A stretch of DNA of 64,000 nt. It comes from CBDDEC01 sp965226785. Its GTDB lineage: Bacteria; Chloroflexota; Dehalococcoidia; UBA2979. Both the position numbers and the translations under genes were made by a program. The notes below the pieces were generated by a model. That model did not search any database. It was not told where the DNA came from and saw only the letters and a program-made list of their open reading frames with translations. Positions within the stretch are counted from its first letter, which is position 1. Each line of letters begins with the position of its first letter. The DNA is taken from NCBI GenBank assembly GCA_965226785.1, contig CBDDEC010000002.1:682001-746000 (forward strand). The letters are read 5' to 3'. This document shows, piece after piece, positions 16,889 through 24,749 of the stretch.

Positions 16889-18400
16889 ATGAGCCTGTCG
16901 CCGAACGGCGAACTCCTGCAGCTCCAAGACCTGTCACCCGCCGCCGAGGGTGCGCGGGTGTTGCTGGTGTCGACCTATGAGCTGGGGCATCAGCCGCTCA
17001 ACCTCGCCGCCCCGGCGGCCGTGTTGCGCGCTGCCGGGCACGCCGTGGAGACGCTCGACCTCGCCGTTGAGGAGCCACAGGCGTTCCGCTTCGCGCAGGC
17101 CGACCTCGTCGCTATTTCCGTGCCGATGCACACCGCCGCGCGGCTGGCGGTGGAGCTGGCGCGACGAGTGCGGCAGCTCAATCCCGCCGCGCACATCGCC
17201 TGTTACGGACTCTACGCCTCGCCGCTCGACGACCGGCTGGCGCAAGAGGTCGACAGCGTGATCGGTGGCGAATACGAGCCCGCGCTGCTCGCGCTCGCCG
17301 ATCGGATCGCCGAGGACCGGCCGACCGCCGACGTTCCCGGCCTGGGCGCCACCCCAACGTTCGAGCGGCAGGCGTACCCGGTGCCGGACCGCGCCGGTCT
17401 GCCCGCCCTCGACCGCTACGCGCGCGTGGACCGGGCTGACGGCCTGGCGCTGGCGGGGTACGTCGAGGCGACGCGGGGCTGCGCCCACACCTGCACCCAC
17501 TGCCCGATCACGCCGGTCTACGCCGGGCGCATGCGCGCCGTGCAGCGCGAGACGGTGCTGGCGGACATCGAGCAACTCGTCGACCTCGGCGCTCGCCACA
17601 TCACCTTCGGCGACCCAGACTTCCTCAACGGCGTCCGCCACTCGCTTGCCATCGCCCGTGAACTCCACGCGCGCCATCCGGAGGTCACGTTCGACGCCAC
17701 GATCAAGGTCGAGCACCTGATCGAGCACGAGCCGCTCGTCGAGGAGCTGCGTGACCTCGGCTGTCTCTTCATCACCTCCGCTTTCGAGTCGACGAACGAA
17801 CGCATCCTGGCCGAGCTGGAGAAGGGGCACACCGTCGAGGACATGGAGCGCGTGCTCGCCCACGCGCGCGGCCTCGGCGTCACGATCCGCCCGACCTGGG
17901 TCGCGTTCACGCCCTGGATGCAGCGCGCCGACTTCGTCGACATGCTCGACTTCATCGAGCGCCACCGCCTCGTACGGCACGTCCAGCCCGTGCAGTACGC
18001 GCTGCGCCTGTTGCTGCCACCCGGATCGCCACTGAACGAGCGGCTGCGCTCGCAGGGGCTGCTCGGCCCGTTCGACGAAGAGCGCCTCACCTACACCTGG
18101 TCCAACGCCGACGTCGACACGCTCCAGACCGAGCTGGCAGCGATCGTCGAGGCGGCCGCCACCCCAGCCCTCGACGCGACACACGACCACGACGCCGACG
18201 CCCTGCTCGCGGCCCCGCTGGAGGACCCGCTCGACACGTTCCGGGCGGTGAAAACGGCCGCCCTCGGCCTCGACCCCGCCTCGACAGAGGTCGCCGCGCA
18301 GCCCTCGACGTTCGTCCCAGGCCTGACGGAAGCGTGGTTCTGCTGAGCAGAACCCACCGCGGAGCAGTTAGCTCCGCTCGACCACGCGCTGGGGGTGTAG
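16889..18400 (+). CDS. B12-binding-type radical SAM protein with C-terminal Cys-Sec-Ala-Glu-Pro tail (predicted selenoprotein)
   Basis: Radical SAM enzyme of 504 residues if TGA 18344-18346 is read as selenocysteine, or 485 if it is a stop. An N-terminal cobalamin-binding-like Rossmann domain (VLLVSTYELGHQP to about residue 150) precedes a radical SAM core with CAHTCTHC near 197-204, the Cx3Cx2C site for a 4Fe-4S cluster. The end reads GLTEAWFC-U-AEPTAEQLAPLDHALGV before TAG at 18398. CUAEP is, from memory, the tail of a described radical SAM selenoprotein family whose other members have CCAEP. A 7-bp hairpin with loop AGUUA starts 12 bases after TGA, and selD is in the window. The 3-prime end overlaps a mobile-element attachment repeat. 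The reaction is unknown. Confidence 0.82.
18347..18377 (+). promoter_or_regulatory. Predicted bacterial SECIS element
   Basis: Immediately after the in-frame TGA, GCGGAGC (18359-18365) pairs perfectly with GCTCCGC (18371-18377) around loop AGTTA. The loop starts 20 bases after TGA, close to the E. coli fdhF spacing, and has a G in its first two positions, as bacterial SECIS loops need. The TGA itself is the 3-base loop of another perfect hairpin, GGTTCTGC (18336) with GCAGAACC (18347). SelB recognition cannot be proved from sequence. Confidence 0.65.
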
Positions 18401-18404
18401 GGGC
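18350..18404. repeat. Left attachment-like direct repeat (attL), 55 bp
   Basis: From GAACC to TGTAGGGGC this segment repeats at 24661-24716 with three substitutions and one extra G. It covers the last codons of the radical SAM gene (E-P-T-A-E-Q-L-A-P-L-D) and the SECIS-like hairpin. A 3-prime gene end duplicated at both borders of a foreign segment is the usual product of tyrosine-recombinase integration. Confidence 0.7.
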
Positions 18405-18456
18405 TGGGTTTTCGGCCTCCCTCTACACGTCAGTTCTACCTGCCTGTGGCCGAATG

Positions 18457-18477
18457 TTGGCTACAAACTTGGCTACA
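18457..18477 (+). promoter_or_regulatory. Two TTGGCTACA arm-like sites
   Basis: TTGGCTACA at 18457-18465 and again at 18469-18477, spaced by one helical turn, just inside the left repeat. A third copy is at 24600-24608 inside the right repeat. Spaced repeats flanking an att core are typical integrase arm-binding sites; here this is inferred from position. Confidence 0.5.
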
Positions 18478-18984
18478 TCCACTCGGCGCTGAATCTAGCA
18501 CGTGAGCATTGGGTGACTGGGCGCTCGAACTAAACACGAGGCTCGGTCGTCGGCTCCCTCTGTGCTCGACGAACCCCGCGATAGAGACCGCCGAAGTGCA
18601 CGCGTTAGACGGCCGGCCATCGGAACGGCCGCCGCGCGGGCTGTCCAGTTGGCTCACGCATGAAGCGGTGCCTACTCGCGCGAGCCTTCAAGCTTCGCAA
18701 GCGTCGAGTTCAGGAGCGCGAGTACTGCCTCGGCCTCCTGCGGGTCGGGGAGGAGGTCGTTGTGGGTCCTGGGATTTCGGCTGAGCGCATAGAGTCCCTT
18801 GAAGGGCGCCGGCTATTGGCAGACCGATGATGGAGCCGGGCAGCAGAATCTGCACATCCGCGCTGACATCACCTACGAGCAGTTACTGGAACTCAAGCGG
18901 ATTGCTGACGAAGAGCGAGGGTGACCCCTACCCCCTCCGATTGAGCTTGGGTCCGTGAGCCGCTCTGAGAGCAGACGATAACGG
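18478..18984. other. Mostly non-coding left part of the element, with one short ORF
   Basis: Contains stop-rich, less biased sequence. On the plus strand a 41-codon frame from TTG 18799 to TGA 18924 encodes MKGAGYWQTDDGAGQQNLHI and then ADITYEQLLELKRIADEERG. This reads like the C-terminal part of a DNA-binding or antitoxin-type protein and may be a remnant. Nothing else convincing is visible. Confidence 0.4.
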
Positions 18985-19624
18985 TCACCGTTCGCGCCAC
19001 AGGCGGATAAGCGAGACCACTATTGAAACCCACCCGGACACTGCGAGAACAAGGACCAAGAACAACGGCACGAGGATGGGTACCGCGATGAAGGCGACCA
19101 CGCCACAACCGGGGGTTCCGCACTCGCTTCTCAACAACAGGAGTCCGACGCCGAACGCGAGAACAAAAGCAACGATGGTCCTGGTCAGCCCGGACGCCGC
19201 GTCCATCAGTCGCGGCCACCTCTGCCTCGTAGCTCCCGGATACGCGATCAGCGACGATTCCCTGCTCAACGCCGTCGTCCGCCGCGAGTGTCCGGTCCTG
19301 CACCCAGGTGACCCCATCATCGAAGGCGTTCACGCTCGCCTGGAACGCCCCAGAGGACCAGAGGGCCAGTCCGGCGACGGCCACGACCGCGGCCAGCCCA
19401 ACGATGAAGGCAAGGCTGGGCATCATCGCGAGAGTCGCGGCGATGCCGCTTCCTTGCTGTGGAGCGGGTCGTCTCCTAACCGTGCCCCGACGGGAGGCAA
19501 TGTCGTCGGGGTGCAGCGCGTCGCTCCCGCGATCCGCCTGGCCGGTTAGACCACGCTCGGCGCTGTCACCCTGCCACTGCCCTTCGAGCGCCCGTCGGGC
19601 GAGCGCGTCAGTCTGGTTCGGCAT
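18985..19624 (-). CDS. Membrane protein, frameshifted, in the mobile element
   Basis: Starts at ATG 19624 (MPNQTDALARRALEGQW) behind AGGGGG. A polar N-terminus of about 70 residues is followed by one hydrophobic segment (PSLAFIVGLAAVVAVAGLAL) and an acidic segment. After a break near 19210 the other frame continues MDAASGLTRTIVAFVLAFGV with two more hydrophobic segments and ends RLWRER at 18985. Removing one base at about 19210 joins them into about 212 residues. An independent 73-aa protein from ATG 19206 is the alternative. Function is unknown. It lies downstream of the Flp-type pilin. Confidence 0.5.
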
Positions 19625-19766
19625 GGATCCCCCTCGCAAGAGCGGCTTGCCTCCATTCTCGATTGGAAGGCAGACGCCGAGCCATCCCCGCCACGCGAAG
19701 GACCTGCGGGGCCGGTCCGATGTTGCGATGGACGGACGTCGAGGCGACTCACGCGATGCGCGCTAG

Positions 19767-19973
19767 CTAACCGGCCATCGTCGTGACAATCCCGCCGACC
19801 GTAGTCGTGATCTGCCCGGCGATGCCAGTGGTGTTGAAGGCGACGAATAGCGCCATCGAAATGACACCAGTCACTAGGACGTACTCGATCACGCCCTGGC
19901 CCTCGTCGTCGGTCTCGAACTGAGCGTGCTTCGCCATTAGGTAGTTATTGAGTCTGCACAAGGGTCCCTTCAC
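19767..19973 (-). CDS. Flp/Fap-type pilin-like small protein (copy 1)
   Basis: Up to 68 residues. DEGQGVIEYVLVTGVISMAL is the Flp pilin core: a processing-site-like G before a conserved Glu, then a hydrophobic helix. It ends GGIVTTMAG. It is closely related to the protein at 26850-27032, which also carries NYL near its N-terminus, so a start upstream of ATG 19937 is likely (GTG 19973 or TTG 19961). No clear RBS is present. No prepilin peptidase or Tad secretion gene is in the window, so assembly would depend on genes elsewhere. Confidence 0.72.
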   Translation of the reverse strand: MKGPLCRLNNYLMAKHAQFETDDEGQGVIEYVLVTGVISMALFVAFNTTGIAGQITTTVGGIVTTMAG

Positions 19974-20446
19974 TGATACGGATAGGCTTCTGCCGGGTGC
20001 TCAGACTCGACGCGGTGTCGATCGTCAACGGCCTCACCGTCAGATTGGGTGGGATTCCGTATGAAAGGGGTTCGACTTTCACAAGCGAAGAAGCCCCGCC
20101 GAGACGGGGCCTCTTGCTCCGCGCCCGTGTCAAAGGGGATCAGGCGCAGAGGCGATCGACGCGAGCAATGCGAGGCAAGGCGAGCCAGGGAGCCGGATGG
20201 GGTCGGTCCGGATGTGCTCAGCGCCTACGAAGGCGGCCCCGAGCAGGTTCGCGGGTCACTGAACGGATGACGGCATAGAGCAGAGCTGGCCACCGAGAGA
20301 GTTACGAGCGATGAGCGGATTGTCCGGGAGCAGCCGGGCAATCGACAGCGCGACGACGATCCGAAATGCCTCGACGACGAGATGAGATCGAAGTGTGCGA
20401 GGAGGAACGAACCCGCTGCCGCTCCGATCCGTGGCAACGCCGGCAG
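19974..20446. other. Gene-free stretch with a minus-strand terminator
   Basis: No convincing gene on either strand; short frames are arginine-rich. It contains the hairpin at 20093-20110 described separately and the upstream region of the pilin gene, where TTGACG near 20020 on the minus strand could be a -35 element without a good -10. Confidence 0.4.
20093..20110 (-). terminator. Intrinsic terminator after the ICMT-type gene
   Basis: GCCCCG and CGGGGC pair around CCGAGA. Read on the minus strand the stem is followed by TTCTTC. It lies downstream of the methyltransferase gene that ends at 20447. Confidence 0.6.
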
Positions 20447-21076
20447 CTACCAGACGAACGGGACGATGCGGTTTGTGCGAGCGGCGTACTGGCTGTACTC
20501 GGGGAATGCGACGGTCAACGCTCGCTCCTCGTTCGACGCGCGCAGCGCCTGCAACGCGACGAAGCAAAGGTAGATCGCGATGGCGATCACCGAGAGCGAC
20601 GACAGGACAATGCCACCGACGGCGATGTACTCGCCGAGGTAGACCGGGTGCCGTGACCAGCGGTAGAGACCGTGTGTGACGAGCCCTCGCGCCTCCGGGA
20701 AGATACCGAAGCAGCGCCCCAGCGAGGCGACCGCAACGACGGAGGCGAGGAGGCCGATCACCGTCAGCGTCGTGCCAGTCGCGAGCAGGATCTCGTTCTC
20801 TGTGATCGGCGAGACCGACAGCGCGACCGGTGCGAGCGTGCCCGCTAATCCGGCCAGGGCGCCGCTGAGCGGCGCGCGTTCGCCGGCCCTCGGCAGGCGG
20901 ATCAGGAAGAGGTACCCGATCAGGCCCATGAACCCGCCGTTGGCGAATACTCGTGCCCATTCAAGGCCCGTGCTGGCGTCCTGCGCAGCGATCCCCAGCA
21001 GCGCCATACCCAGGAACGCGGCCCCAGGCAGCAGCCGCTCGAAGACGATCGAACGGACATCCGTAGCAAGCATCAT
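20447..21076 (-). CDS. Isoprenylcysteine carboxyl methyltransferase-type membrane methyltransferase
   Basis: About 209 residues from ATG 21076. It has five or so hydrophobic segments (LLPGAAFLGMALLGIAA, GFMGLIGYLFLI, TTLTVIGLLASVVAVASLG, YIAVGGIVLSSLSVIAIAIY). The C-terminal signature GLYRWSRHPVYLGEY and NEERALTVAFPEYSQYAAR is that of ICMT/PEMT-type enzymes, which methylate small or lipid-linked substrates with SAM at the membrane. Its start overlaps the stop of a 33-codon ORF (ATGATG/TGA), so translation is probably coupled. It is unusual cargo for a phage-derived element. The substrate is unknown. Confidence 0.82.
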   Translation of the reverse strand: MMLATDVRSIVFERLLPGAAFLGMALLGIAAQDASTGLEWARVFANGGFMGLIGYLFLIRLPRAGERAPLSGALAGLAGTLAPVALSVSPITENEILLATGTTLTVIGLLASVVAVASLGRCFGIFPEARGLVTHGLYRWSRHPVYLGEYIAVGGIVLSSLSVIAIAIYLCFVALQALRASNEERALTVAFPEYSQYAARTNRIVPFVW

Positions 21077-21174
21077 CGGGGGTTGCCGATCATCATTTGA
21101 GCGTCGCCGGCCCACATCTTCGCGAACTCAACGGCGGCGTGGTCTCCGCCGGTTCGGAGGCTCTGGTTGCTCAT
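21073..21174 (-). CDS. Small ORF (33 aa) translationally coupled to the methyltransferase
   Basis: ATG 21174 follows GGGGACACG and encodes MSNQSLRTGGDHAAVEFAKM and then WAGDAQMMIGNPR. Its TGA overlaps the ATG of the next gene. It is not recognised. It could be a leader peptide, a small partner protein or a modified peptide; nothing in the sequence shows which. An AATATATC box near 21249-21256 may be its promoter -10 region on the minus strand. Confidence 0.45.
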   Translation of the reverse strand: MSNQSLRTGGDHAAVEFAKMWAGDAQMMIGNPR

Positions 21175-21259
21175 CGTGTCCCCCGAGCGGGCATGCGGAT
21201 GGCTCTGCCCAGTTCGTTCATGGTGTCGGAGGCGCGGTCGGTCGTCAGAATATATCAAC

Positions 21260-21841
21260 GTCTGTCAGAGAATCGCTTGTACTCATCAGATCAGCCCACG
21301 TGGCGAGCCTTCGTGCGGGAGCGGTGCCGAGATGGAGGGGCGGCTAACAACGTTCGGCGGCGCTCAACGACACCGGGCGCTCGGCCGTGCCTCTCGCACG
21401 CCGGAGCCCTATAGAAGGCCGGCGGCGCCCGTCGGCTTCAGGAATTTGCGAGCTGTCTCCGACTTGGTGACGCGAGCCGCAAGGACTGCGCCCGAGCACG
21501 CCGGGACCGGCGGGAGGCGCCGTCAGACGCTCTGTGAGCCCAGTACGCGCCTCTTGACGATGCGAGCGTAGTGCAGCCGGTCTGAGCCGCACTTTTCGAC
21601 GGCCGCTGCCTCATTTCCTACAGAATGTGAGCGCGCGGGTCAAGAAAACTGCATCCACAACCATTAGAATCCCGCTGGCCGGGACCGTGCACCCCGTGGG
21701 GCGGCAACTCCTCGTGTGGCCTGTATCGATGGCGTGTTTTGGCAGTGCGGCGCCGCCGGCCGCCACGGCCGACGGCTTACGAACTTCAGCGCGTTCACGC
21801 CGCCTCGACTCGGCAGGTCCGCGCCTGCACGGTGCGCCGCG
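21260..21841. other. Gene-free stretch between terminase and methyltransferase block
   Basis: About 580 bases with no supported gene. The open frames have mixed codon bias and no recognisable motif. Phage structural genes, which would normally follow a terminase, are not present here. Confidence 0.45.
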
Positions 21842-23404
21842 CTAGCGGAGCCCCGCTAACGGTCCGGGACCGCTCAGCCGGTCGACGCCCAGGTCGAGGT
21901 CGAGCAGCGCGCTCTCGCGGCGCAGCGACCAGGCCAACGCGCCGGCAACGAAGCTGTCGGGCGGATGACCGGAGCCCCAGAGATCGTTGCGGGTCACGCC
22001 CCGGTGATCGCGCCAGGCTCGCTCGATCCGCGGCCCCAAGAACTTCGCCTGCTCGATCGCCAGGACGTATTCGGTAAACAGCCGCGTACGGCGGCCGGTC
22101 GGACCGCCTGTCAGTTGGACCGGGGTGGCCGGCACGCGGATCAGGGAGCTCTCGTGGAGCACGTCGCCGCCCATGCCCGTTGCGTCATGGGCGGCTGGAC
22201 CGGGGAAGCGCTCGACCCGCCAGTTGAAGCGCTCCGCGAGGTGATCCCAGTTGCGGCCGCGGTCGACCTCCCACGCAACCAGCCACCAGAAGCCGTCATC
22301 AACGTCGGTGCGGTAGGTCACGATTGCTGTCAAGTCGCGGCGCCGACCCCAGTCGCAGCCGGTCGCATAGCGGTGCCAGGAGTGCGGACCCGCCGCCGGA
22401 TCGTAGTCGCGGCAGCAGGGCCACTCGATGTACTCACCGAGATCGCCCTGCTGCGGCCGGGGCACGCCGTCCTTGACCTCGCAGAAACTCACGTCCCACA
22501 TGCGGTCGACCGCGTCGCGGTCGATCGCCCGGTCTTCCGCCGTTGGCTCCTGCAGCTCTACCTCGACCCGGAACTGCTCGCGCGTAAGGTCGCCGCGTTT
22601 GCGCTCGACCGTAGCCTCCTCGAGCCACCCCACAGCTACACCGTCCACGACCCGCTGCAGCGACTCGCGGTAACACCACTCCTGGATCTGCCCCACCAGC
22701 TCGCCCGACTCGAGGCGCTGACGCAGCAGGGTCACGGGGCCGTCCGCATGGTGCCAGGTAGATGCGATCACGATCTGCGCCGCGACTTCGCCCTGCGGGA
22801 GGGGTTGGCCCAGCGCGTCGTCGAGGACGCGGATCCGCTCCCGGTTCAGTTTCTCCAACTCGAACTCGTCAGCCTCGTCGATGCGTAGCCGCGGCCGGTG
22901 CTGCCCGCGCGCCGAGCGCCGCGAGGTCGCGTGCACTTTCAGGTCGCCGCCGTTCGCAACCGCGACGCCGCGGGCCTGCCAGCGAGCCGCCGGGAGCGCC
23001 CCGCCTGTGTCGCGCTCCCAGAAGCGGCGCGCGTAGTCAAACGCGATCACCGCCTGCTCGCGGGATCCGCCAAACAGCGAGACTCCAGCTCCCAGTGTCG
23101 CCACCTCGGTCGCGATTAGCAGGCCAAGCAGGTAGGTCTTACCAGCGAGTCCGCGCGATCCGATCCAGAGCACCAGCGGCACCCGCGCGAAGTAAGCATC
23201 GGCGAAGGCCGTGAACGGAGCCACGTGGCCCCTCGCAACGCAGTCCGGATGCACGTCACGCACGAGCGACTCGCCGAAGTGGTCGTGGACGAACTGCCAG
23301 AGCTCGTCGTCGGTGGCCGGCGGGCGTCTCGACCCGGCCTGATCCGCGATCGCGCCCGCGAGCTCAAGCGCCCAAAGCACCGGGAGCCGTGAGCGGCGGC
23401 TCAT
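21842..23404 (-). CDS. Phage terminase large subunit
   Basis: 520 residues. ATPase domain: Walker-A-like GSRGLAGKT at 82-90, Walker B RLRIDEADE with the DE pair near 176, and a coupling segment IVIASTW near 211. Nuclease domain: acidic residues in TGCDWGRRRD (Asp 351), AHDATG (Asp 407) and PDSFVAGALAW (Asp 483), matching the RNase-H-like terminase nuclease. It packages phage DNA into proheads by ATP hydrolysis and cuts it. It overlaps the upstream small-subunit gene by four bases (ATGA). Length and motifs look intact even though the rest of a phage is missing. Confidence 0.88.
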   Translation of the reverse strand: MSRRSRLPVLWALELAGAIADQAGSRRPPATDDELWQFVHDHFGESLVRDVHPDCVARGHVAPFTAFADAYFARVPLVLWIGSRGLAGKTYLLGLLIATEVATLGAGVSLFGGSREQAVIAFDYARRFWERDTGGALPAARWQARGVAVANGGDLKVHATSRRSARGQHRPRLRIDEADEFELEKLNRERIRVLDDALGQPLPQGEVAAQIVIASTWHHADGPVTLLRQRLESGELVGQIQEWCYRESLQRVVDGVAVGWLEEATVERKRGDLTREQFRVEVELQEPTAEDRAIDRDAVDRMWDVSFCEVKDGVPRPQQGDLGEYIEWPCCRDYDPAAGPHSWHRYATGCDWGRRRDLTAIVTYRTDVDDGFWWLVAWEVDRGRNWDHLAERFNWRVERFPGPAAHDATGMGGDVLHESSLIRVPATPVQLTGGPTGRRTRLFTEYVLAIEQAKFLGPRIERAWRDHRGVTRNDLWGSGHPPDSFVAGALAWSLRRESALLDLDLGVDRLSGPGPLAGLR

Positions 23405-23904
23405 GACGACTCGCGATCGACGGGCTTCGCCCGCAGCAGCTCGATCAACGCTTCGGGGTCGACGTCCCGTTCCAGGGCGAGGGCACGGAGCAGAGCCTCC
23501 GCCTCGACAGTCGCGCCCAGCTCCTCGAGTCCGGCGCTCTCCCAGCGGATGCCTTGGTCGATCAAGCGTTGCGCCTCCGCGATCGTGAGTTCGGCGGGTG
23601 CCGCCTTCGCGAGACGCAGACCGCCACGTGTCTGCGCCAGCTTGCCTAACTGGAGGTGGCGACGCGCCGCCTCCTCGCGCAGCGTCTCGACCTCGGCGAG
23701 GCGTTTCCGTGCGGCCAGGGCGCGCAGCTCGTCGAGTGCCTCGTCCCAGGCGTCCTCCTTCTTCCAGCGGTAGAGCTCGCGCTCGCTCGGCACATCGAGG
23801 CCGCGCTCGAGCAGTGCCTGGCGAACAGCATCGACCGAGCGCTCCAGCCCGAGCTGCAGGTAGAGCGCCTTCGCTTCGTCACGCAATTCGGCGGCGTACT
23901 TCAT
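23401..23904 (-). CDS. Phage terminase small-subunit-like DNA-binding protein
   Basis: 167 residues from ATG 23904. N-terminal MKYAAELRDEAKALYLQLG and VDAVRQALLERGLDVPSERE look like a helix-turn-helix of small terminases, which bind the packaging site. The middle is charged and helical (LRALAARKRLAEVETLREEA, a likely coiled coil for oligomerisation). It directly precedes and overlaps the large subunit, which is the main support for the call. Confidence 0.72.
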   Translation of the reverse strand: MKYAAELRDEAKALYLQLGLERSVDAVRQALLERGLDVPSERELYRWKKEDAWDEALDELRALAARKRLAEVETLREEAARRHLQLGKLAQTRGGLRLAKAAPAELTIAEAQRLIDQGIRWESAGLEELGATVEAEALLRALALERDVDPEALIELLRAKPVDRESS

Positions 23905-24285
23905 GGCGAGTACACCCCGTCGACGAGGCCCAGGATCAACGGCGCGGGGCGTCGCCTCGAAGCGAGAGCGAGTGCCGGTGCGCGGCGGCACAAGCGCGGG
24001 GCCCACCGGTCGTCTGGAGAGATCAAAATGCGCCAGGCCCCTTCGGGGGACTGGCGCTCCAAGCGCTCGGCCCGTACAAATCTGTTTCAGCCGAGTCCAC
24101 CCCGGCAGCTCTGCTTTCAGCTTACACGATACCGGCGTCGTATTGGGGACGGTCGGACAGACTGACAAGGACTGTCACTGTCTGCAAGCCAGCGTCCGGT
24201 CTGTGGTGGTGTGACCCGGCGTGACTCTGGATCTGAGTTCAAGGTTGATCAGCTGCCCAACGGGCCTCAGGAACCAGGTCACGGG
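23905..24285. other. Non-coding region upstream of the terminase pair
   Basis: No supported gene. It includes the strong hairpin at 24030-24057, presumably the terminase promoter region, and TC-rich text toward 24280. Confidence 0.4.
24025..24057 (-). terminator. Long hairpin followed by a U-run (minus strand)
   Basis: GCGCCAG-G-CCCC, tetraloop TTCG, GGGG-A-CTGGCGC form an 11-bp interrupted stem. On the minus strand the stem is followed by ATTTTGAT (the AAAA at 24025-24028). It would stop transcripts entering from the integrase remnant, ahead of the terminase genes. Confidence 0.65.
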
Positions 24286-24289
24286 CACC

Positions 24290-24515
24290 GTCGGCGCCTC
24301 AGAATCCGTCGCTGCGACAGTGCCAACAGATTCTCCTTGGCACGACCGAACCATTCGTCGAGCCATTCGTCCACCGTGACCTTGGTAGGCGCAGCAAGAC
24401 GACCCGCACTTTTCCGACGTTGAAGCTCACCGAGGCGCTGGGACGCCTCTCGCTTAGTCCGGGTCGTACCTGATGATCCGCTTCCCTAAGGGGAGCCTGA
24501 TGCTTGCGCACCAGT
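24290..24515 (-). pseudogene. Tyrosine integrase remnant (arm-binding and core-binding part only)
   Basis: The minus strand encodes TRTKREASQRLGELQRRKSA and, after a short linker, TKVTVDEWLDEWFGRAKENL. This is the usual end of the arm-type DNA-binding domain followed by the start of the SAM-like core-binding domain of phage integrases. Upstream text (ASIRLPLGKRIIRYDP) continues the arm domain in another frame. Coding stops after LLALSQRRILR, and the catalytic domain with its R-H-R-Y residues is missing. It lies about 150 bases inside the right repeat, the normal place for an integrase gene. Confidence 0.65.
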
Positions 24516-24599
24516 ACCCATCCGATCGCCTATAGAGACTTCCTTCACCGTGTGCTCGACTCACGACTCGCTCCAATCGCGAGTCGCGGGCGGACAAGT

Positions 24600-24608
24600 T
24601 TGGCTACA
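24600..24608 (+). promoter_or_regulatory. TTGGCTACA arm-like site at the right end
   Basis: Third copy of the nonamer found twice inside the left repeat. It lies 52 bases inside the right repeat. Confidence 0.45.
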
Positions 24609-24660
24609 GATCGGCGACAGAGGCCGAAATCCGAACCTACGAATGCCTGTGGGTTCTACG

Positions 24661-24716
24661 GAACCAACCGCGGAGCAGTTAGCTCCGCTCGACCGCGCAC
24701 TGGGGGGTGTAGGGGC
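24661..24716. repeat. Right attachment-like direct repeat (attR)
   Basis: Matches 18350-18404 except for three substitutions and one inserted G. The same reading frame gives EPTAEQLAPLDRALGGVGAR and a later stop. The preceding bases form GGTTC-TACG-GAACC instead of the TGA-containing hairpin, so the Sec codon is not in this copy. GGGGC-GCGCA-GCCCC (24712-24726) just downstream may be the native transcript end of the selenoprotein gene. Confidence 0.7.
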
Positions 24717-24749
24717 GCGCAGCCCCGCCTCTGGCTAGCGAGCGCAGTG

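Larger units (their letters stand above)
18350..24716. mobile_element. Integrated, decayed phage-derived element in the tail of the radical SAM selenoprotein gene
   Basis: About 6.4 kb bounded by 55-bp direct repeats. TTGGCTACA motifs just inside both ends resemble integrase arm sites. A truncated tyrosine integrase lies near the right end. Cargo is a terminase small/large pair, a Flp-type pilin, a frameshifted membrane protein, an ICMT-type methyltransferase and a 33-codon ORF, all on the minus strand with long non-coding stretches. Capsid, portal and tail genes are absent, so it is a remnant or a satellite. The borders are inferred from the repeats. Confidence 0.65.

Noticed and set aside
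24550..24738. A 62-codon gene at the right end of the element
   Set aside because: Its second half is the att-repeat copy of the radical SAM tail and its first half overlaps non-coding element DNA; there is no RBS or family.
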